A stretch of DNA of 64,000 nt from Turnera subulata (Eukaryota; Streptophyta; Magnoliopsida; Malpighiales; Passifloraceae). This document shows positions 43,831 through 56,796 of this stretch, piece by piece. The translations under genes were made by a program, and so were the position numbers. Each line of letters opens with the position of its first letter. Positions within the stretch are counted from its first letter, which is position 1. The notes beneath the pieces are model-generated. The model was not told where the DNA came from and ran no database searches. It worked only from the letters and a program-made list of their open reading frames with translations. The stretch lies in the NCBI GenBank assembly GCA_028386065.3, contig JAKUCV010002740.1:1-64000 (forward strand), in the 5' to 3' direction.

Positions 43831-46211
43831 TCGGGACAAATTCCACTACGGCAGACCCTGCGGCAAACACTATCCGGACCGCTGCTACTAGGTATTCATC
43901 GTGAAGTGAGTCATTTATTGGTGGAAGATCCGCACGAGGAGATTCCCAACCCAGGACAAGTCTGGATAAGTGATTAGCCACAACATTTTCGTCCCCTTCT
44001 TGTCTTTGATTTTCAGGAAAAAATCTTGTGAGAGAAGAATCCAACGGATAAGTCGGGGCTTAGCTTCCTTCTTAGTCAAAAGGTATCTCAGTGCGGCATA
44101 GTCAGTATGAACGATAACTTTTGACCCAAGGAGATAGGACCGAAACTTGTTAATGGCAAACACTATAGCGAGGAACTCCTTCTCTGTGGTGGCGTAGTTA
44201 ATCTGGGCATCATCTAAGGTGCGGCTGGTATAGTATATGGCATGTAACTTGCCATCTTTTCTCTACCCCAGCACTGCACCTACTGCATGATCATTGGCAT
44301 CCGTCATTGTTTCGAATGAGAGAGACCAATCTGGAGGTTGTATGATGGGCGCAGTGACCAGCACTGTCTTTATCCTGTGAAAGGCATCTAAACAAGATTG
44401 ATCAAATATAAACTCGGCATCTTTATTAAGGAGGTTTGTCAAAGGTTTTGCAATCTTTGAAAGTCCTTAATAAAGCACCGGTAGAAACCAGCATAACCCA
44501 AAAAACTACGAACCGTTTTAACATTGGTAGGCATAGGCAACTTTTCAATAACTTCAATCTTTGCCTTGTCTACCTCAATACCACGTGCGGAGACTAAGTG
44601 TCCCAGCACTATACCTTCTTTTACAATGAAGTGGGACTTTTCCCAATTGAGGACAAGATGGATTTCCTCACAACGCTGCAAAACTTTGGTTAGATTATTC
44701 AAGCAATCATGGAAGGAAGTACCATAAACAGAGAAGCCATCCATAAATACTTCTATGATATGCTCGATCAAATCAGAAAAGATAGACATCATACAATGCT
44801 GAAAAGTAGTAGGCGCATTGCATAAACCAAAAGCCATGCGCTTGTAAGCGAATGTACCATATGGGCAAGTGAAGTTGGTCTTGTCCTGATCTTGAGGATG
44901 GATGGAGATCTAGAAAAATCCTGAATACCCATCCGAGCAACAGAAGTGGGAATGCTTGGCAAGATGCTCAAGCATCTGGTTGATGAAGGGTAGGGGAAAG
45001 TGGTCTTTTCAGGTGGTGCTGTTAAGCTTCCTGCAGTCAACACACATTTGCCACCCTGTAATAGTGCGAGTAGGGATTAGCTTATTTTTATCATTTCGNC
45101 CCCCCTTCTTGGGCACTACATGGACAGGACTAACCCAGATGCCGTCCGAGATGGGGTAGATGATCCCAGCGTCAAGAAGCTTAATTATCTCCTTCTTGAC
45201 AACGTCCTTCATATTCTCATTCTACCGCCTCTGGTGCTCCACCGTAGGCTTACATCCATCCTCCAGAGGGATGCGGTGCATGCAGAGAGGGATTTATCCC
45301 TTTAATATCATCAATGGTGTATCCAATGGCAGATCGATGCTGTTTGAGTACTCCCAATAATTCTTCTTCCTCACCTGCAGAAAGTTCAGCACTAATAACC
45401 ACATGATAGGTTGAATTAGGACCAAGAAAAGCATACTTGGGATATGATGGCAGTAGTTTTAACTCCACTACCAGTGCGACAGGCTGGGTCGCAGTGCTGT
45501 CAACAGTGCGATTGTCAACATCGTCTCAAGTAAGGACTTCAAATACCTGCTGCGAGGACCGAATAGTTGGTGTTGATGACAATCGATGGTCCCCTTCCTC
45601 CTCAGCAAGGTCTTCATCATCATCTTGAGCACTTTTGGCCAGGCAGGCCAAATGTACATCGACAGTGTTCGTCATAGGCCCTGTGTCTTGGATAACCTCT
45701 TCCAAGTCATCCTTAAGGATACAAACCATGTAACAGGCCCCAGCCTGTGAATCAGACTGCATTGCCTTCTGGACATTCCATAGTCTCCTCGCCAACCCGA
45801 AGAGTAACACTACCATCTCTAGCATCAATAATAGCACCAGCAGTGGCCAGAAAAGGACGTCCGAGAATAGTTGGTGTCTGCTCTTCCAATTTCATATCCA
45901 TAATCACAAAATCACAAGGAATATAGAATTTACCCACTTTAACTGGAACATCTTCTAACACCCCCCACAGGGTACTTCACAAAGCGATCGGCAAGCTGCG
46001 GCACCATGCGTGTAGGTTTAATCTCTCTGAAGTCCAATTGTTGTGGTGTTAATAAAGGCATTAAGCTCACATTGGCCCCAAGATCACATAAAGCTCTGTT
46101 AAAATTTTGGGTACCGATGTGACATGGAATGGATATGATCCCAGGATCGCTCATTTTAGGGATATTGGTTTGATGTTGCAGCACAGCACTGCATTTTGCT
46201 GTTAAGGCCAC
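43830..46211 (-). pseudogene. Athila protease, reverse transcriptase and RNase H, broken
   Basis: Protease: ALCDLGANVSLMPL (46080), then TILGRPFLATAGAIID (45860). RT: GIIYPISDGIWVSPVHVVPKK, MCVDCRKLN, MAFGLCNAPTTFQ, then EVFMDGFSVYG (44745), where the second catalytic Asp of the usual FMDD is Gly. SFLGYAGFYR follows at 44480. RNase [23 protein letters not shown] (44100), with the ANHLSRL end at 43975. One ambiguous base (N, 45099) lies in the RT. Several stops and frameshifts. Confidence 0.8.
45099..45099. other. Ambiguous base N
   Basis: The only non-ACGT base in the window, in a C run within Athila RT; probably a homopolymer or assembly uncertainty. Confidence 0.95.
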
Positions 46212-47960
46212 TGTCTACTTTTCCACAATACGTTTGTTGGTCAGGATTTTCTTCAGAAATTTTGCATAGATGGGCATCTGATCCTAAATAGTTGTGAAGG
46301 GTATCTCTAACCATAGGCCACTCAGCATATCAACAAACTTTCGATATTGCTCTTCAAGATTATTCTTTCTGTAAACCTGTGGATAGGGCAATGGGGGTTG
46401 GTAAGGAACCGGCAACCCTGCTTTTGGAGGTGCTGTGTCTTGCAAGACCACTGGTGCTAGTGTTGTCGTCTCCTGTCTATCTTTCTTGGTTTCGGTGTCT
46501 TGCACAGGTTTAGGAATGGGGTCCGGAAACTCCTTACCACATCGCAATGTCACGGCCTGGCACTGTTCTTTGGGATTTGTTTCAGGCTGCCCCAGTAGTC
46601 TGCCCTATGGTTGTTGAAGCTGTGCAGAGTGCTGTACCACCTAGTTTTCAATGATCCTACTGTGAGCTTTCAGCTAATTCAACTCCCTTACCATCTGCTT
46701 ATGTCCTTCTAACAGCTGCTTCATAATTGCCATTATTTTCGAGGAGCCACCTTGTGTACCATCCTGTCGAGACTATTGCCCATGATTTTGGTAACCTTGG
46801 TTCTGATTGGGGCACAACCTTGATTGTATCCCTGGTTGTAGTTATTGTTGGGTCGTAGGTCGATGAAGTTTGCCTCCTCAGAATTGTTCTCCGGACATTC
46901 AAAGAAAGAGTAGGAACCTCCGCAGATTTGACATACACTGTTAGGGGCAGCAGGCTGCACCTGAGCTACTGGTTGTACTAATTTGGCAGACAAATCTTTG
47001 AATTGCTTTGAAAGGGCAGTCATTTGAGCCTCCAGATTAGTGGTCTTGTCAACATGGAACACACCCTTGGTGCTGCGCCGAGGCTCGTCATCATCCTTAA
47101 GATTAAGCATAACCTTTTTGACATCCTCATATGGTGCATGCTCGAATTTCTCTCCAACAGCGGTACTGAGGGTGCGCCGGTTTTCAGGAGACTTGGCCCG
47201 ATAGAAAATACCCAGCAGCGTTGGTGGATACACCATGTAAGTCGGGCAGCGCTGGATCATGTCTTGAAACCTCTCCCATGCTTCAACCATTGTCTTATCA
47301 TACTTTTGCTTGAAGCTGCAAATCTCACTACGAAGCTCATCCATCTTTGATTCAGGGAAGTATTTCTTCAGGAAGGCTTCCTCCATTTACGCCCATGTGG
47401 TGATGCTGCCTGCTGGTAGTGTCTTCAGCCACCTCTTTTCTCCATCCCTGAGGGACAATTTGAACAGTCGCTTGGCATCCTCAAGAGATCCATTGATCTT
47501 TGTGGTAGCGTAAATAGCCAGGAAATCCTCCAGATGTTGATTCAGGTCCTCAAGTGCTGTTCCCTCAAAGGTCTTATTCTGCACCATCTAAATTAAGTTG
47601 GTCTTGAACTCATAGGGATTGGCTATATTAGGCAATTGAATAGGACCAGTGGGTGTTGTTTGTCGGGGTCGCATAAGCTGGTTGATAGGAAAATTTGGAA
47701 TATTGTCGAAGGGATCTAGGATCTGTCCTATTGATCACGTTGTGGAGGATCAACAATGGCAGGAGGATTAATTTGCAGGGGACAAGCAATAGGATTCGCA
47801 GGGTCGAGTAAATTCCCCTATGCATCGAGACGTGGATCCTAAGCCATTTTAGTTTTCTCGGCTTCTTCCCTCGCTTTCTGTTGCTTAGATTTCTTTGCAG
47901 CACACTCAATATGAGAGATAAACACAAGTTCAGGCTTTTACTCCTGGTTTGCATGCACTG
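46212..47960 (-). pseudogene. Athila gag with linker, broken
   Basis: Capsid signature: a LEDFLAIYATTKINGS segment (47530), LFKLSLRDGEKRWL, AFLKKYFPESK, VEAWERFQDMIQRCP (47270), then a zinc-knuckle-like CQICGG (46930) and the TLRCGKEFPD linker (46550). A TAA interrupts at 47387-47389, and frames change between segments. The reading frame near the PBS is also broken, so the true gag start is unclear. Confidence 0.75.
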
Positions 47961-48072
47961 TCCAGAACACTGTGAGTGACGCTATCAAGAACCCTGCCAA
48001 AGAAAAATAAAGCAATCAGATAACAAAAAGAGTCTAATCAATCTAAACACTAAGTAGTATCATATAGACGCA

Positions 48073-48091
48073 GTCCCCGGCAATGGTGCCA
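48073..48091 (-). promoter_or_regulatory. Athila primer-binding site (tRNA-Asp type)
   Basis: TGGCACCATTGCCGGGGAC on the minus strand, matching the Athila PBS with two C-to-T-type changes. It lies 6 bp past the 5' LTR end. Confidence 0.8.
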
Positions 48092-48097
48092 AAATCT

Positions 48098-49334
48098 TGT
48101 TCGCTCAAAATACTGCAAGTATGCAGTGCATTGTAGTACATAAAGTCGATCCACAACACTGTCCTTAGTGATTCAATCGAATCGACTTATAAACATATAA
48201 ATAAATAACAAGAGACATGGTTTGTGAATGGAAATTCGATAGTAAAATAAATAACAGAAAGTAAAAGAATATCGATAAGAGAAAATCAGAGGATGAGAAC
48301 CTAGGTTGTCCGGGGTTCACTACTACCTTAATATAGACAATAATCCAAATTCTTGGTAGATTGCTTCAACTACCTTGAAGGACAATCTAACCTAAAATAA
48401 CTATAGCCCGCTCTCGCCAGTACTGTAGTCCTACTCTAGTCTCGTTTTATCTGCTCTCGCTAGCATAAAACTATCCTAGAGTGCTATGACGCCGTGTCAG
48501 GCATTGTTCCCTCAATTAAACTAAAGATTCCTCTCGGTCAACCAGTAGTATTAAAGGTTTATTACAGATACATCAGAAAACCTAACTTCACCTCTCGGTT
48601 CTTCATTCGGTTGTCTCAAATAACACTAAAGGATGATCAAGCCAATACTGCTGTGAAGTGCGCTGTAACAAATCAAGGCAAGAACGAAACTGAAAATACC
48701 AAGTCTAAATTATTGATCAAATAAAAAGATAGTAGCTGCATCCCATAAACCTAGATGAAAGATTTAGTTCATAAAGTAGTAAATAACAAAACTAAAATAA
48801 ACTTGCGACATGATTTAAAATAAAACCTAAGTGTCGACCTAAACTCTTCAGTTTCTTCTGTCGAAAATTCTCAAGTTGCTGCTCTCAAAGTGATTTTGCC
48901 GAAAGTGACAAAAAAATCCCGATTAGGATTTCAATCTTTTCTATTTATAAGACCAAGTCTTCATGCAAAAACCTATTACTTGAGTAATAAGTATTCTTCA
49001 TGAAATCAAGCAGCTGGATCTCCTTCCTGTGTCCAAGCGCATCCTCTAATTAAATTACTGAAAAATAGACACGGCCTCTCCTACAAAATAGGACTTGTCG
49101 TACAGCATGCTGTAAGAAACAGGGCTCCGCACAACATCTCATCGATTTGGGCCGAAGTCGCCAATTTTCCCTCCAAAAATGTGTAAAATGCACCCGAGAA
49201 CAAACTTGAATAAGGAAGAGAGTATTTTCTTGCAAAAGCAATCAAAATTAACTAAATGCAAATATGAGTACTAAATTGTGGGCCAAAAGATATAAAAAAC
49301 ATGTGGTGAATTATATATAATTTCATGCTCATCA
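48098..49334 (-). repeat. 5' LTR of the Athila element
   Basis: 1237 bp, TGTTCGCTC...TGCTCATCA on the plus strand (TGATGAGCA...GAGCGAACA on the minus). Borders are inferred from the TG/CA ends and PBS position, as no second copy exists for comparison. Confidence 0.65.
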
Positions 49335-51878
49335 ATGATTTAATTCTAAGTTTAAATATATTTAAGGTCTCATTTTAATACTATATTGGTATTTTATTGT
49401 GTTTAAGCTTTTTGTTTATTTTAGATCTTTTTGGGATGATTTTGGATTTGAAATAAGTTAAGAGCCTGGACTAATAGAATATGGACCCTCCAGCAATATT
49501 AGCCCATTTAAACACAAAGATTAGCAGCCTTTTTAACCCTAATTTCGTCAGAATTTCGGATTAAAAAGTGTCCAAAATTGTGTTTTCTGTTTTATGGTAA
49601 CAAGAGTGGAGTGGATAGAAATAAAAGAAAATAGAAAAATAGGTGAGGGTAGGCTACAAGTTGGTGTGGTTTCTGGAGCAGAAAATAGGCAAAAAACTAG
49701 TAAGAAAGGGTGTGAGAATCAAGTAGAATCGAATTAAAGAGGATCGGGCCGGAAAAGGAAGAAACAAATAAGGGAACAGGAACTGACGGACATGAATGCA
49801 TGGCTGCCAGCACCTAGCAGACTTCACGAGAGGACTGCCAGCCCCTGGCGGTCATTGCGAGATGACCGCCGGGGCTAGACGGACATAGCTCCCAGTTTTG
49901 ACAGTTTTCTTCTTTTTTGTTGTTTTCTTGATTCTGGGTATCTACCATTGGATCTAGGGATTTCAATCCTGACTCTTAGATCAAGACCATATCCAGGAAC
50001 CCTAAACTCTATAGATAGGACGACCCCTCATTCACCCTCAAATACACACAATTTCTCTCTTCCCCCTCTATACACACATATGCATAAATGCTTGAAAGAA
50101 TTCTCTCTTTCTAAGCTTAGGAACCCTAGAAGGGCTGAGATTCTGGAGAAATTTTGTGGAGAGGAGTAGCAACAAGGTAGCAGTGAGAGAAGAGCAAGAA
50201 GGAAGCGGATCAAAGCAATTCGTTGGAGAAAAGAGGTGATTCCCGAGAAGAGAGTTGTGGTCCAGACAGCCTCAGTATTCTCGCAATTTCTGGAGTTGTA
50301 GGTGTCGGATTGCTGCATTCTTGGTGTCTGTGGAAAGTTGAGAGATTACAAGTTTGTTGTTAACATCAGATGCTGATTTGGCATCCTTCTACATCAAATT
50401 CCTTCTTGAAATAAGGCCAAGATTTTGTTGAGAAGTAGTAAGCGCATAGGAGCTAGAGGAGGGCTTCAAGAGGTAATTCTGTCTAATTTTATTATTATGA
50501 CGTGTTGCTGAGATGATGATGATGATGCTGCGAGTGATATGTGATGCATGTAAGAACTATGTGAGCTTTGAACCCATGGATAGGGGGGTACATAGGCAGT
50601 TTCTAGTGATTCAAATGCAAGCTCAATTTTATTTTACTTTATGTATGGCCTTTACTTCCAATTTTTATTTTTGTTTTTGTTGTTTGTTTCCTTATTTGCA
50701 CACACCCAGAAGGCATACATATTGATTAATTGTTGCACATAATTTCGCCCCAGCAGAGATGGGTGCCTGACACCTTTCTATTTGTGACAAACCCCCGGGT
50801 CCACATCTTTGGTTCACTATTCTGGTTTCCTTAAGGAGTCATTGGTTGCCTAAGATAGGTTTTTTCCTGAATTTTTCCCTGCAATAAAATTCGGGTGGGG
50901 ACTTTAAAGATGCTGGATGACGGTTAAGAAGAAGGTGGTAAGGAAGCCCAATGAATTTTGGGTCAGGTACTCACAATTATGTTTGTTTGTTTGTTTGCTA
51001 ACATGAAGTACATGATCCGACTGCGAAACGTATACATTGGCATTGGCATCCAATATCACTGACTTTGTCTTAGTTAAGATGGTAGTTCACGATAAACGAA
51101 TCCTCAGACCGTCCTCTTAGTTTCGAGATTTGTGCTTTATCCGGAGTCATTGACGGGGTTTTCTCAAGTTTTCCCTAAATAAGCTTGGGTGGCAACTCCT
51201 TGTCAATAAACAACCAAGAGAACACCAAGAACAGTGTGTGCCAAGTACTTCTGTGAGTTTGTTCGGATTCGTGATAATTACTTCTCGAGGAAGGGCTTGA
51301 TGTTGTGAACAAAGAAAGAAAAGTCGAGCGAGGCCGAGCCTCTCATGTCCCAGAAACGAGCATTATAGTTCACATGTCAGCCCATTCTCATGAAAGGAGT
51401 GAAACGAACGAATTTTGTCCAAGTGCGAATACCGTGCAAACATATTCTGTGTAGGTCGCTGAGTTTTAAGTGAGACCGTTTGTGACTCCTCTAGTTGCAT
51501 CTGGGAATACGTTTGGAATGATGGCTCTTTGGGAAGCGGTTAATTAGTCTATCCCCGGGAACCATTGAATCGATTCTCTCATCGAACCAAGCAAGTTCAT
51601 AGGCATTTGTGAAAAATGATCACAAATTGCAGGCTATTGAATTTAAGCCGGGGTCACGGGGAGATATCCCTGCCAACCGTGAGTTAGGGCACGATGCTCA
51701 CACCCACGAACCCTTTTTTTTTTGGTTCACATACTCCAATTTGGTTTTTTGGTTCATGCAAATTTTTTTTTCTCCTCAACGTTTTCTTTCGAGGATTTTT
51801 CTTTTCAACAAACACGAACACAATGCTTTTTTTTCTTGCACAGCGTCTCACCGGATATTCACAAGCTCCGCTACCAAT
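49335..51878. other. Decayed LTR-type sequence, possibly Tat/Ogre
   Basis: No gag-pol. The stretch 50770-50950 (a PuGGTTGCCTAAG-type and CTGCAATAAAATTCGGGTGGG segment) and the GGGTGGCAACTCC at 51188-51200 recall the LTR end and tRNA-Arg PBS of Tat-lineage gypsy elements. A GCCAGC/GCCGGGG-rich patch lies at 49800-49880. Borders cannot be set. Confidence 0.35.
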
Positions 51879-52221
51879 TGTAGAATATAGAAAATTTACT
51901 CACAACACACAAACTTTTGATTAATTAACCCTCACACACAATAAACTAGGCGGCACATTGGTGCCCCTCTTGGTAGCAACACCCTTAGTGTTTCTCATAA
52001 TTACTATCTTGCTACATTAATAAAACCCTTACATATTTATTTATAAAAATTCTGACTTAAAGAATAAAACATAATTCCTAAACTAAACGAACTGTGAAAA
52101 CCCAATAAAATTATCTTAGTTTAATATGCCAACACAAACCTACCAAGGGTTGTATCGTATGTTTTGTTGCAAAAGTATGTTCCTAATGCAAGTTAATGAA
52201 CACTTCCATCAACCGTTCAAT
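51879..52221 (-). repeat. LTR fragment with PBS, unknown family
   Basis: Begins TGTAGAATATAG at 51879. On the minus strand its end is followed 2 bp later by TGGTAGCGGAGC (51865-51876), so it is the 5' LTR end of a minus-strand element. A TATTTATAAAA promoter-like motif lies at 52037-52047. The far LTR end cannot be set, and no coding region remains on the other side. Confidence 0.5.
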
Positions 52222-52237
52222 AAAAGAAGAATAAGAA
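52222..52237. repeat. Target-site duplication of the SINE (left)
   Basis: AAAAGAAGAATAAGAA, repeated exactly at 52561-52576. Confidence 0.85.
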
Positions 52238-52560
52238 CCACCGGGGGTGGTGGCCCAGTGGTAAAGCCTTTAGCCTGCCAACTCTAGGACTCAGGTTCGA
52301 GTCCCGGCGCTTCCAGTCAAGTCCCATAATAGTGTGATGTGGCCAAATCTGGCCTTCCACACTGTGGGGTGGTGGCCGTTGAGCCCCGGGTCTCCCTGAC
52401 ACTATGACGCGTAGCAGGAGAGGGTGTCCGCTGGTGTCCCGGTGGGCGGTCACCCTTATGAGGAGGGTCTAATGGCAGGATGTAACCGGTATTGACCGGG
52501 GCCTGGACCGACGGGGCGATGATGACACCATTGATGCCTTTTTTTTTCTTCGACAAAAAA
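52238..52560 (+). mobile_element. tRNA-derived SINE (323 bp)
   Basis: Pol III box A (TGGCCCAGTGG, 52251-52261) and box B (GGTTCGAGTCC, 52294-52304) are spaced as in a tRNA. A long tRNA-unrelated body follows, then a tail with a T run and ten A. An exact 16-bp target-site duplication flanks the element, typical of LINE-mediated insertion. The tRNA part does not fold into a full cloverleaf, so it is not a tRNA gene. The exact TSD indicates a young copy. Confidence 0.85.
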
Positions 52561-52701
52561 AAAAGAAGAATAAGAAGAAGAAAAAAAAAAGTCTAGCCTA
52601 GCACATTTAGCTATAGATTTTTCTTTTTGGTTCCAGCCTTAAAATTTTATTTGGTTCAATTGTGTAACACACACCTTACTATTATAGAGTATATATTAGA
52701 G

Positions 52702-53676
52702 GGATTAATGTCACGTTTCATCCCTGTGTTGCCTCTTCGAATTGAAATTCATCATTGTGTTGAGTTTCGATTGGTTTTGATTCCTCAGTTGGTCAATTTT
52801 TTAAGGTTTTAGTCCTTTTTACCGATCTTACCCCTAAATTCAGCACTTTACTGTTCAAACCAGTTTACTTTAACCCAACTAACCGACCCAACCTGAAACC
52901 CCATTCAAAAATTTCCAATAAACAAATAACTCTACCTCCCAACATCAAAAATTTTAAAATCATAAAAAAATACAAATTATTATTTAAAATTTTTTAAAAA
53001 AATTTAAAAATCATAAATCAAATTATTTTTTAATTTTAAAAATTTAAAAATTTAAACCTTTCTTCTCCACATGTTTGTTTCTTTTCTTTTTTTATTTTTT
53101 TCTTTCTTTTTCTTGTCCTCCTCCTCCTTCCCCCTCAACACCAAAAATTTTAAAAATATAAAAAATACAAATTATTTTTAAAATTTTAGAAAATTTAAAA
53201 TCATAATTTAAATTATTTTTTAATTAAAAAATTTGAAAACTTAAATTTTTTTATCTACTTTTGTTCTTTTTTTGTTTTTCCCTCCTTTCTTCTCCACAAG
53301 TCCGGAAAAAAGTATATTTTTTTAAAAATTTTAAACTTAAAAATAATTTACTTTATGGTTTTTTATTTTTTTAAAAAATTTTAAATTATTTTTGTACTTT
53401 TTTTAATGATTTCCAAAATTTTGTTATTGGGAGGTAGAGTTATGTATTTATTGGATTTTTTTATTGGGGTTCCGGGTTGGATCGGTTAGTTGGGTCGAAT
53501 TTTGAGTGGGTAAACTAGTTTGAATAGTAAAGTGCTGAATTTAGGGGTAAAATTAGTAAAAAGGACTAAAACCTTAAAAAATTGACTAACTCAGGAATCA
53601 AAACCAATCAAACCTCAACACAAGGAAGAATTTTAATTCGAAGGGGCAACACAGGGATGAAACATGACATTAATCC
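52702..53676. mobile_element. Long-TIR foldback Mutator-like element (975 bp)
   Basis: Inverted repeats begin GGATTAATGTCACGTTTCAT (left) and GGATTAATGTCATGTTTCAT (right, reverse complement) and extend about 250 bp inward, including matching ACTTTACTGTTC, CCAACTAACCGACCC and AACTCTACCTCCC blocks. The AT-rich middle itself is partly palindromic. Nine-bp duplications ATATTAGAG flank it (52693-52701, 53677-53685). There is no transposase. TIR length and 9-bp TSD fit a non-autonomous MULE related to the small one at 1893-2148. Confidence 0.85.
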
Positions 53677-53685
53677 ATATTAGAG

Positions 53686-53912
53686 AGGGATAGAGTGGGA
53701 CGAAATTTTTGTAGTCCCCATTTTTTTTTTTGAACCAAGTCACCATCACATACCTCGGAATTATAATGCCGTTGAAATACATATACTACCGGTGATTTTA
53801 GAGAGAGTGAAAGAAAAAAATTTTACAATTTAAGAAAAATAAAAAAGAGCATTGTTTATCTTAAAAGGGGAAAGAAGTCACTGAAACAAAAAAAAAAAGA
53901 AAAAGAAAAAGC
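53686..53912. other. Short non-coding stretch
   Basis: A-rich sequence, no gene. AAAGC at 53908-53912 would be the left TSD of the next element; its partner was not found because the other end is interrupted. Confidence 0.5.
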
Positions 53913-56762
53913 TGAAACGCCCCGATCCGTATTTACCGTTATATACAGTAAACACGTGGAACCACATACTATTACAGTATCCACAGTAGTAAATATCACA
54001 ACAAACAGTAATAATACAATAGCAGTACATAATACATCAACAGTACTTGTCCCGGCACGGGAACATTATTACAACAAGCAACCGAATCAAAGAAATTATA
54101 TGCAAGCAGCGGAAGTCATAATACAATACAACAATAGACAACAGTATAAACATGATGCAACGCAGGATGGATCAGGGCCTGGCAGAGGGTGCGCCACAGC
54201 TTGCCTCGAACGTACCTGAGCTACACACAATCAAACTACGCGACCCGGGTAAAATCCATAAGCAAATATACATAAACAGGCATCCGATAATAACCAAGTC
54301 ACAACAACAGCAAATAACCAAGGTTCTCACGAACCTCAAATAACACACTCTGTGATTCTAGACACGCTATACCAATTTTATTATCAGGGCCCCTATCACT
54401 AGTTAAATGGTGGCCGTTGCCTGGTAGTCAAGCTAGCTAGCCCGTGGACCCCGCCCTGGTACCTCCACGTATAATTGGCACAGACAGGGAGCAGACCCCA
54501 AGCACACTCTCCCCCAGCGCCTAAAATAAAAATTGGTCCAGACAGGGAGCAGACCCCAAGCACACTCTCCCCCAGCACCAAAAAAATAAGACTACCATCT
54601 GGCTATTCCAACATTTAACTGTGACTTACTAGATGTCTAAGTGTATCCAGTTTTATTGCTTCTTTACCCTCATCTGGTTACTTAATTTCTATTATCCTCC
54701 ATTATCTCATTATCCCAAGCAGGTTCACAGCCTCTCCGCTCGTCTGGATAATACAAGCTTATTTCAACTATTTTTCCCATACTAATACCCCCGGTACTCT
54801 ACTCACACAATTTTCACAGTCAACAACAACAATAATAACCTACTAATACCAACATTCCTACATTATCAAGATCATCAACAGTAGCAACAATTCAGCAACA
54901 TCAACGGCAACAAATAACATTTTAATTCATCTCACAACAACCATTCACAGCCACAAAGAATTATTCAAGCATATAACACACATAATAAACATACAGCAAC
55001 TTGGTACTACGGGCAGTATATAAATATTTACTTATCCTCACCTTAGTCGGTTTTCCTATTCCTGATAGTCCTCGAAGTGTTCCAGCTCAGGCTCCTCGGG
55101 GTACTGCTCGTTATCAACTCCTATATCAAACAATAATTATGCACACATAAGATGACATGCAAATGCTCGACTAATACTGTAAGCCGTAAAATAAATATTG
55201 TGCTAGCTCGGTACTCCCCCGGGTTATTCCCATTATCATCATAATTCACCATTTAATTACATAGGCCGGAAATATTTTACCATAATTATATCCGGTTATT
55301 ATTCCGGTATGTATTTACTTTGATAATACCCTTTCTATTTTTATCTTCCTTAACTATGTACTTTCCAAAATATTTGATAAAAATAATTATTATTCTTTCC
55401 AAAGGTATTAGCTATCATAAAATAATCTTCCTAGAAATTATTCACATGTACATATTTTCCGGTAGTTTATTCCATGGTACACATCTTAGGAGTATTACTA
55501 TAATTTAACAATTATGTTATAATCACTTTTGTTTCTTGAAATTAATATACGAAAGTAATTATTTCTTTTATTTTCACAAATTATATCCATATACTATTTT
55601 CTTATATTTTCTAGATTATTACCATAATTATTATTTTTTTCTTTTTTTTTTACTGGACTGGGCCCGTGAATAGTGCCAGCCAGGCCTTGCACAGCACCAG
55701 GCCCAGACCTCAAGCTGAGGCCCAGGCGCTGGCCCATGTGGAGGCCAGAGCCAGCCAGCCCAGTACCCGAGCCCAGCCCTAAGTTCCCCAGCCCATCCAC
55801 ATGCGGGTCAACCCGACCCGAGGTCGCAACCCGGTGCGTGTGGCGGGTCGTCTTCTACCCGCTGCTCACCTTGGGAGCAACAACGGCGGCGTGACGAGGC
55901 ACTAGCGAGGGAGGCGACGGCTGGGAGGATGACGCGGCGAGGAAGGCGAGGCGATCTGCAGATCGTGGTGCTGCAGGAGACAGGGCTCGACGGCGGCGGC
56001 TGCAGCGGGGAGGAGAAAGGCGTCCGTCGGGTCCTGGCCACTGGTGGCGCGTCGGGCAGCGAAGGTGGACAACGACCGCTGCGACACGCCGGCAGCATCG
56101 AGGGGAAAGCGCCGGTGTGGTGGTGTCGTGCGTGGCGGTGGTGCTGGTCACGATGGAGGCGTCGGTGGTGGCGGCTGGGGAGGAAAAGAGGAAGGTGTGG
56201 TGCCCAAACGACGTATTCTTGGGCTGTTGTGTGTGTGTGTTTCCTTGTTTGTTTTGTTTGTTTTTCTTTTTTTATATCTAGAAACTGGAGAAAACTAGGC
56301 AGAAGACAGTGTCGAGGAGAAGGTTGAGAGCTTACTGGTTTTTGGTTTCTTGGCTGTAGGTAGGTGACAGGTTAATAGGCAGAAGAGAAAAAGAAACTCA
56401 CGGGTGTTACAGGAAAAACAAGTTTTCACAAGCGTAACAAGAGGAGGCGGCTGCATAATTCAATTATGCAGTCGTGTCCCGTTCGGACCAGAAAATATCT
56501 ATAATACCCCCTTGACTTTATTTTTGGTCCGTTAATACGAGGTTAAACTTGATTTTTCTCGAGATTCCTGGACCCGAAAAATTCCAACTTTGGTCCGTAA
56601 AATCTGCAGAAAAATCCCGAATGTGGGACAGAGCTCGGTTTCGGAATCGGATGCATAATTTACCCTGAAATAATTACCCAAGATTATTTTTATATGGTAA
56701 ATTACTGTACAAAGCGTTTTTACAGTCCAGGTAAAATGTAAATTTTTACCCGGGCTGTTACA
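53913..56762 (-). repeat. 3' LTR of the Tekay element
   Basis: 2850 bp, TGAAACGCCCCGATCC...GGGCTGTTACA on the plus strand. It contains a ~60-bp direct duplication (GACAGGGAGCAGACCCCAAG at about 54481 and 54539) and a GC-rich block at 55650-56200 like that of 8403-16353. About 37 bp present in the other LTR (around 61850) are deleted here at 54241. Confidence 0.88.
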
Positions 56763-56796
56763 GTCTACCCCCTTAAAAAAATTTCGTCCCCAAAAT

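Larger units (their letters stand above)
38765..49334 (-). mobile_element. Athila-type Ty3/gypsy retrotransposon, decayed
   Basis: On the minus strand in order: 5' LTR (48098-49334), PBS matching tRNA-Asp style TGGCRCCRTTGCCGGGGAC (48073-48091), gag, PR-RT-RH-INT, an interrupting solo LTR and an ORF-1-like gene. The PBS type, the DLGA protease, the RT MAFGLCNAP, and the ORF after pol place it in the Athila lineage. The 3' LTR was not found. It has stops and lost catalytic residues. Confidence 0.8.

Noticed and set aside
52238..52310. tRNA gene
   Set aside because: Boxes A and B are present but the acceptor and anticodon stems do not pair; the flanking TSD and long body show a SINE.
55673..56327. 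GC-rich ORFs on both strands in the Tekay LTR
   Set aside because: Compositional ORFs in the GC block of the LTR; the other LTR family has unrelated ORFs at the same place.
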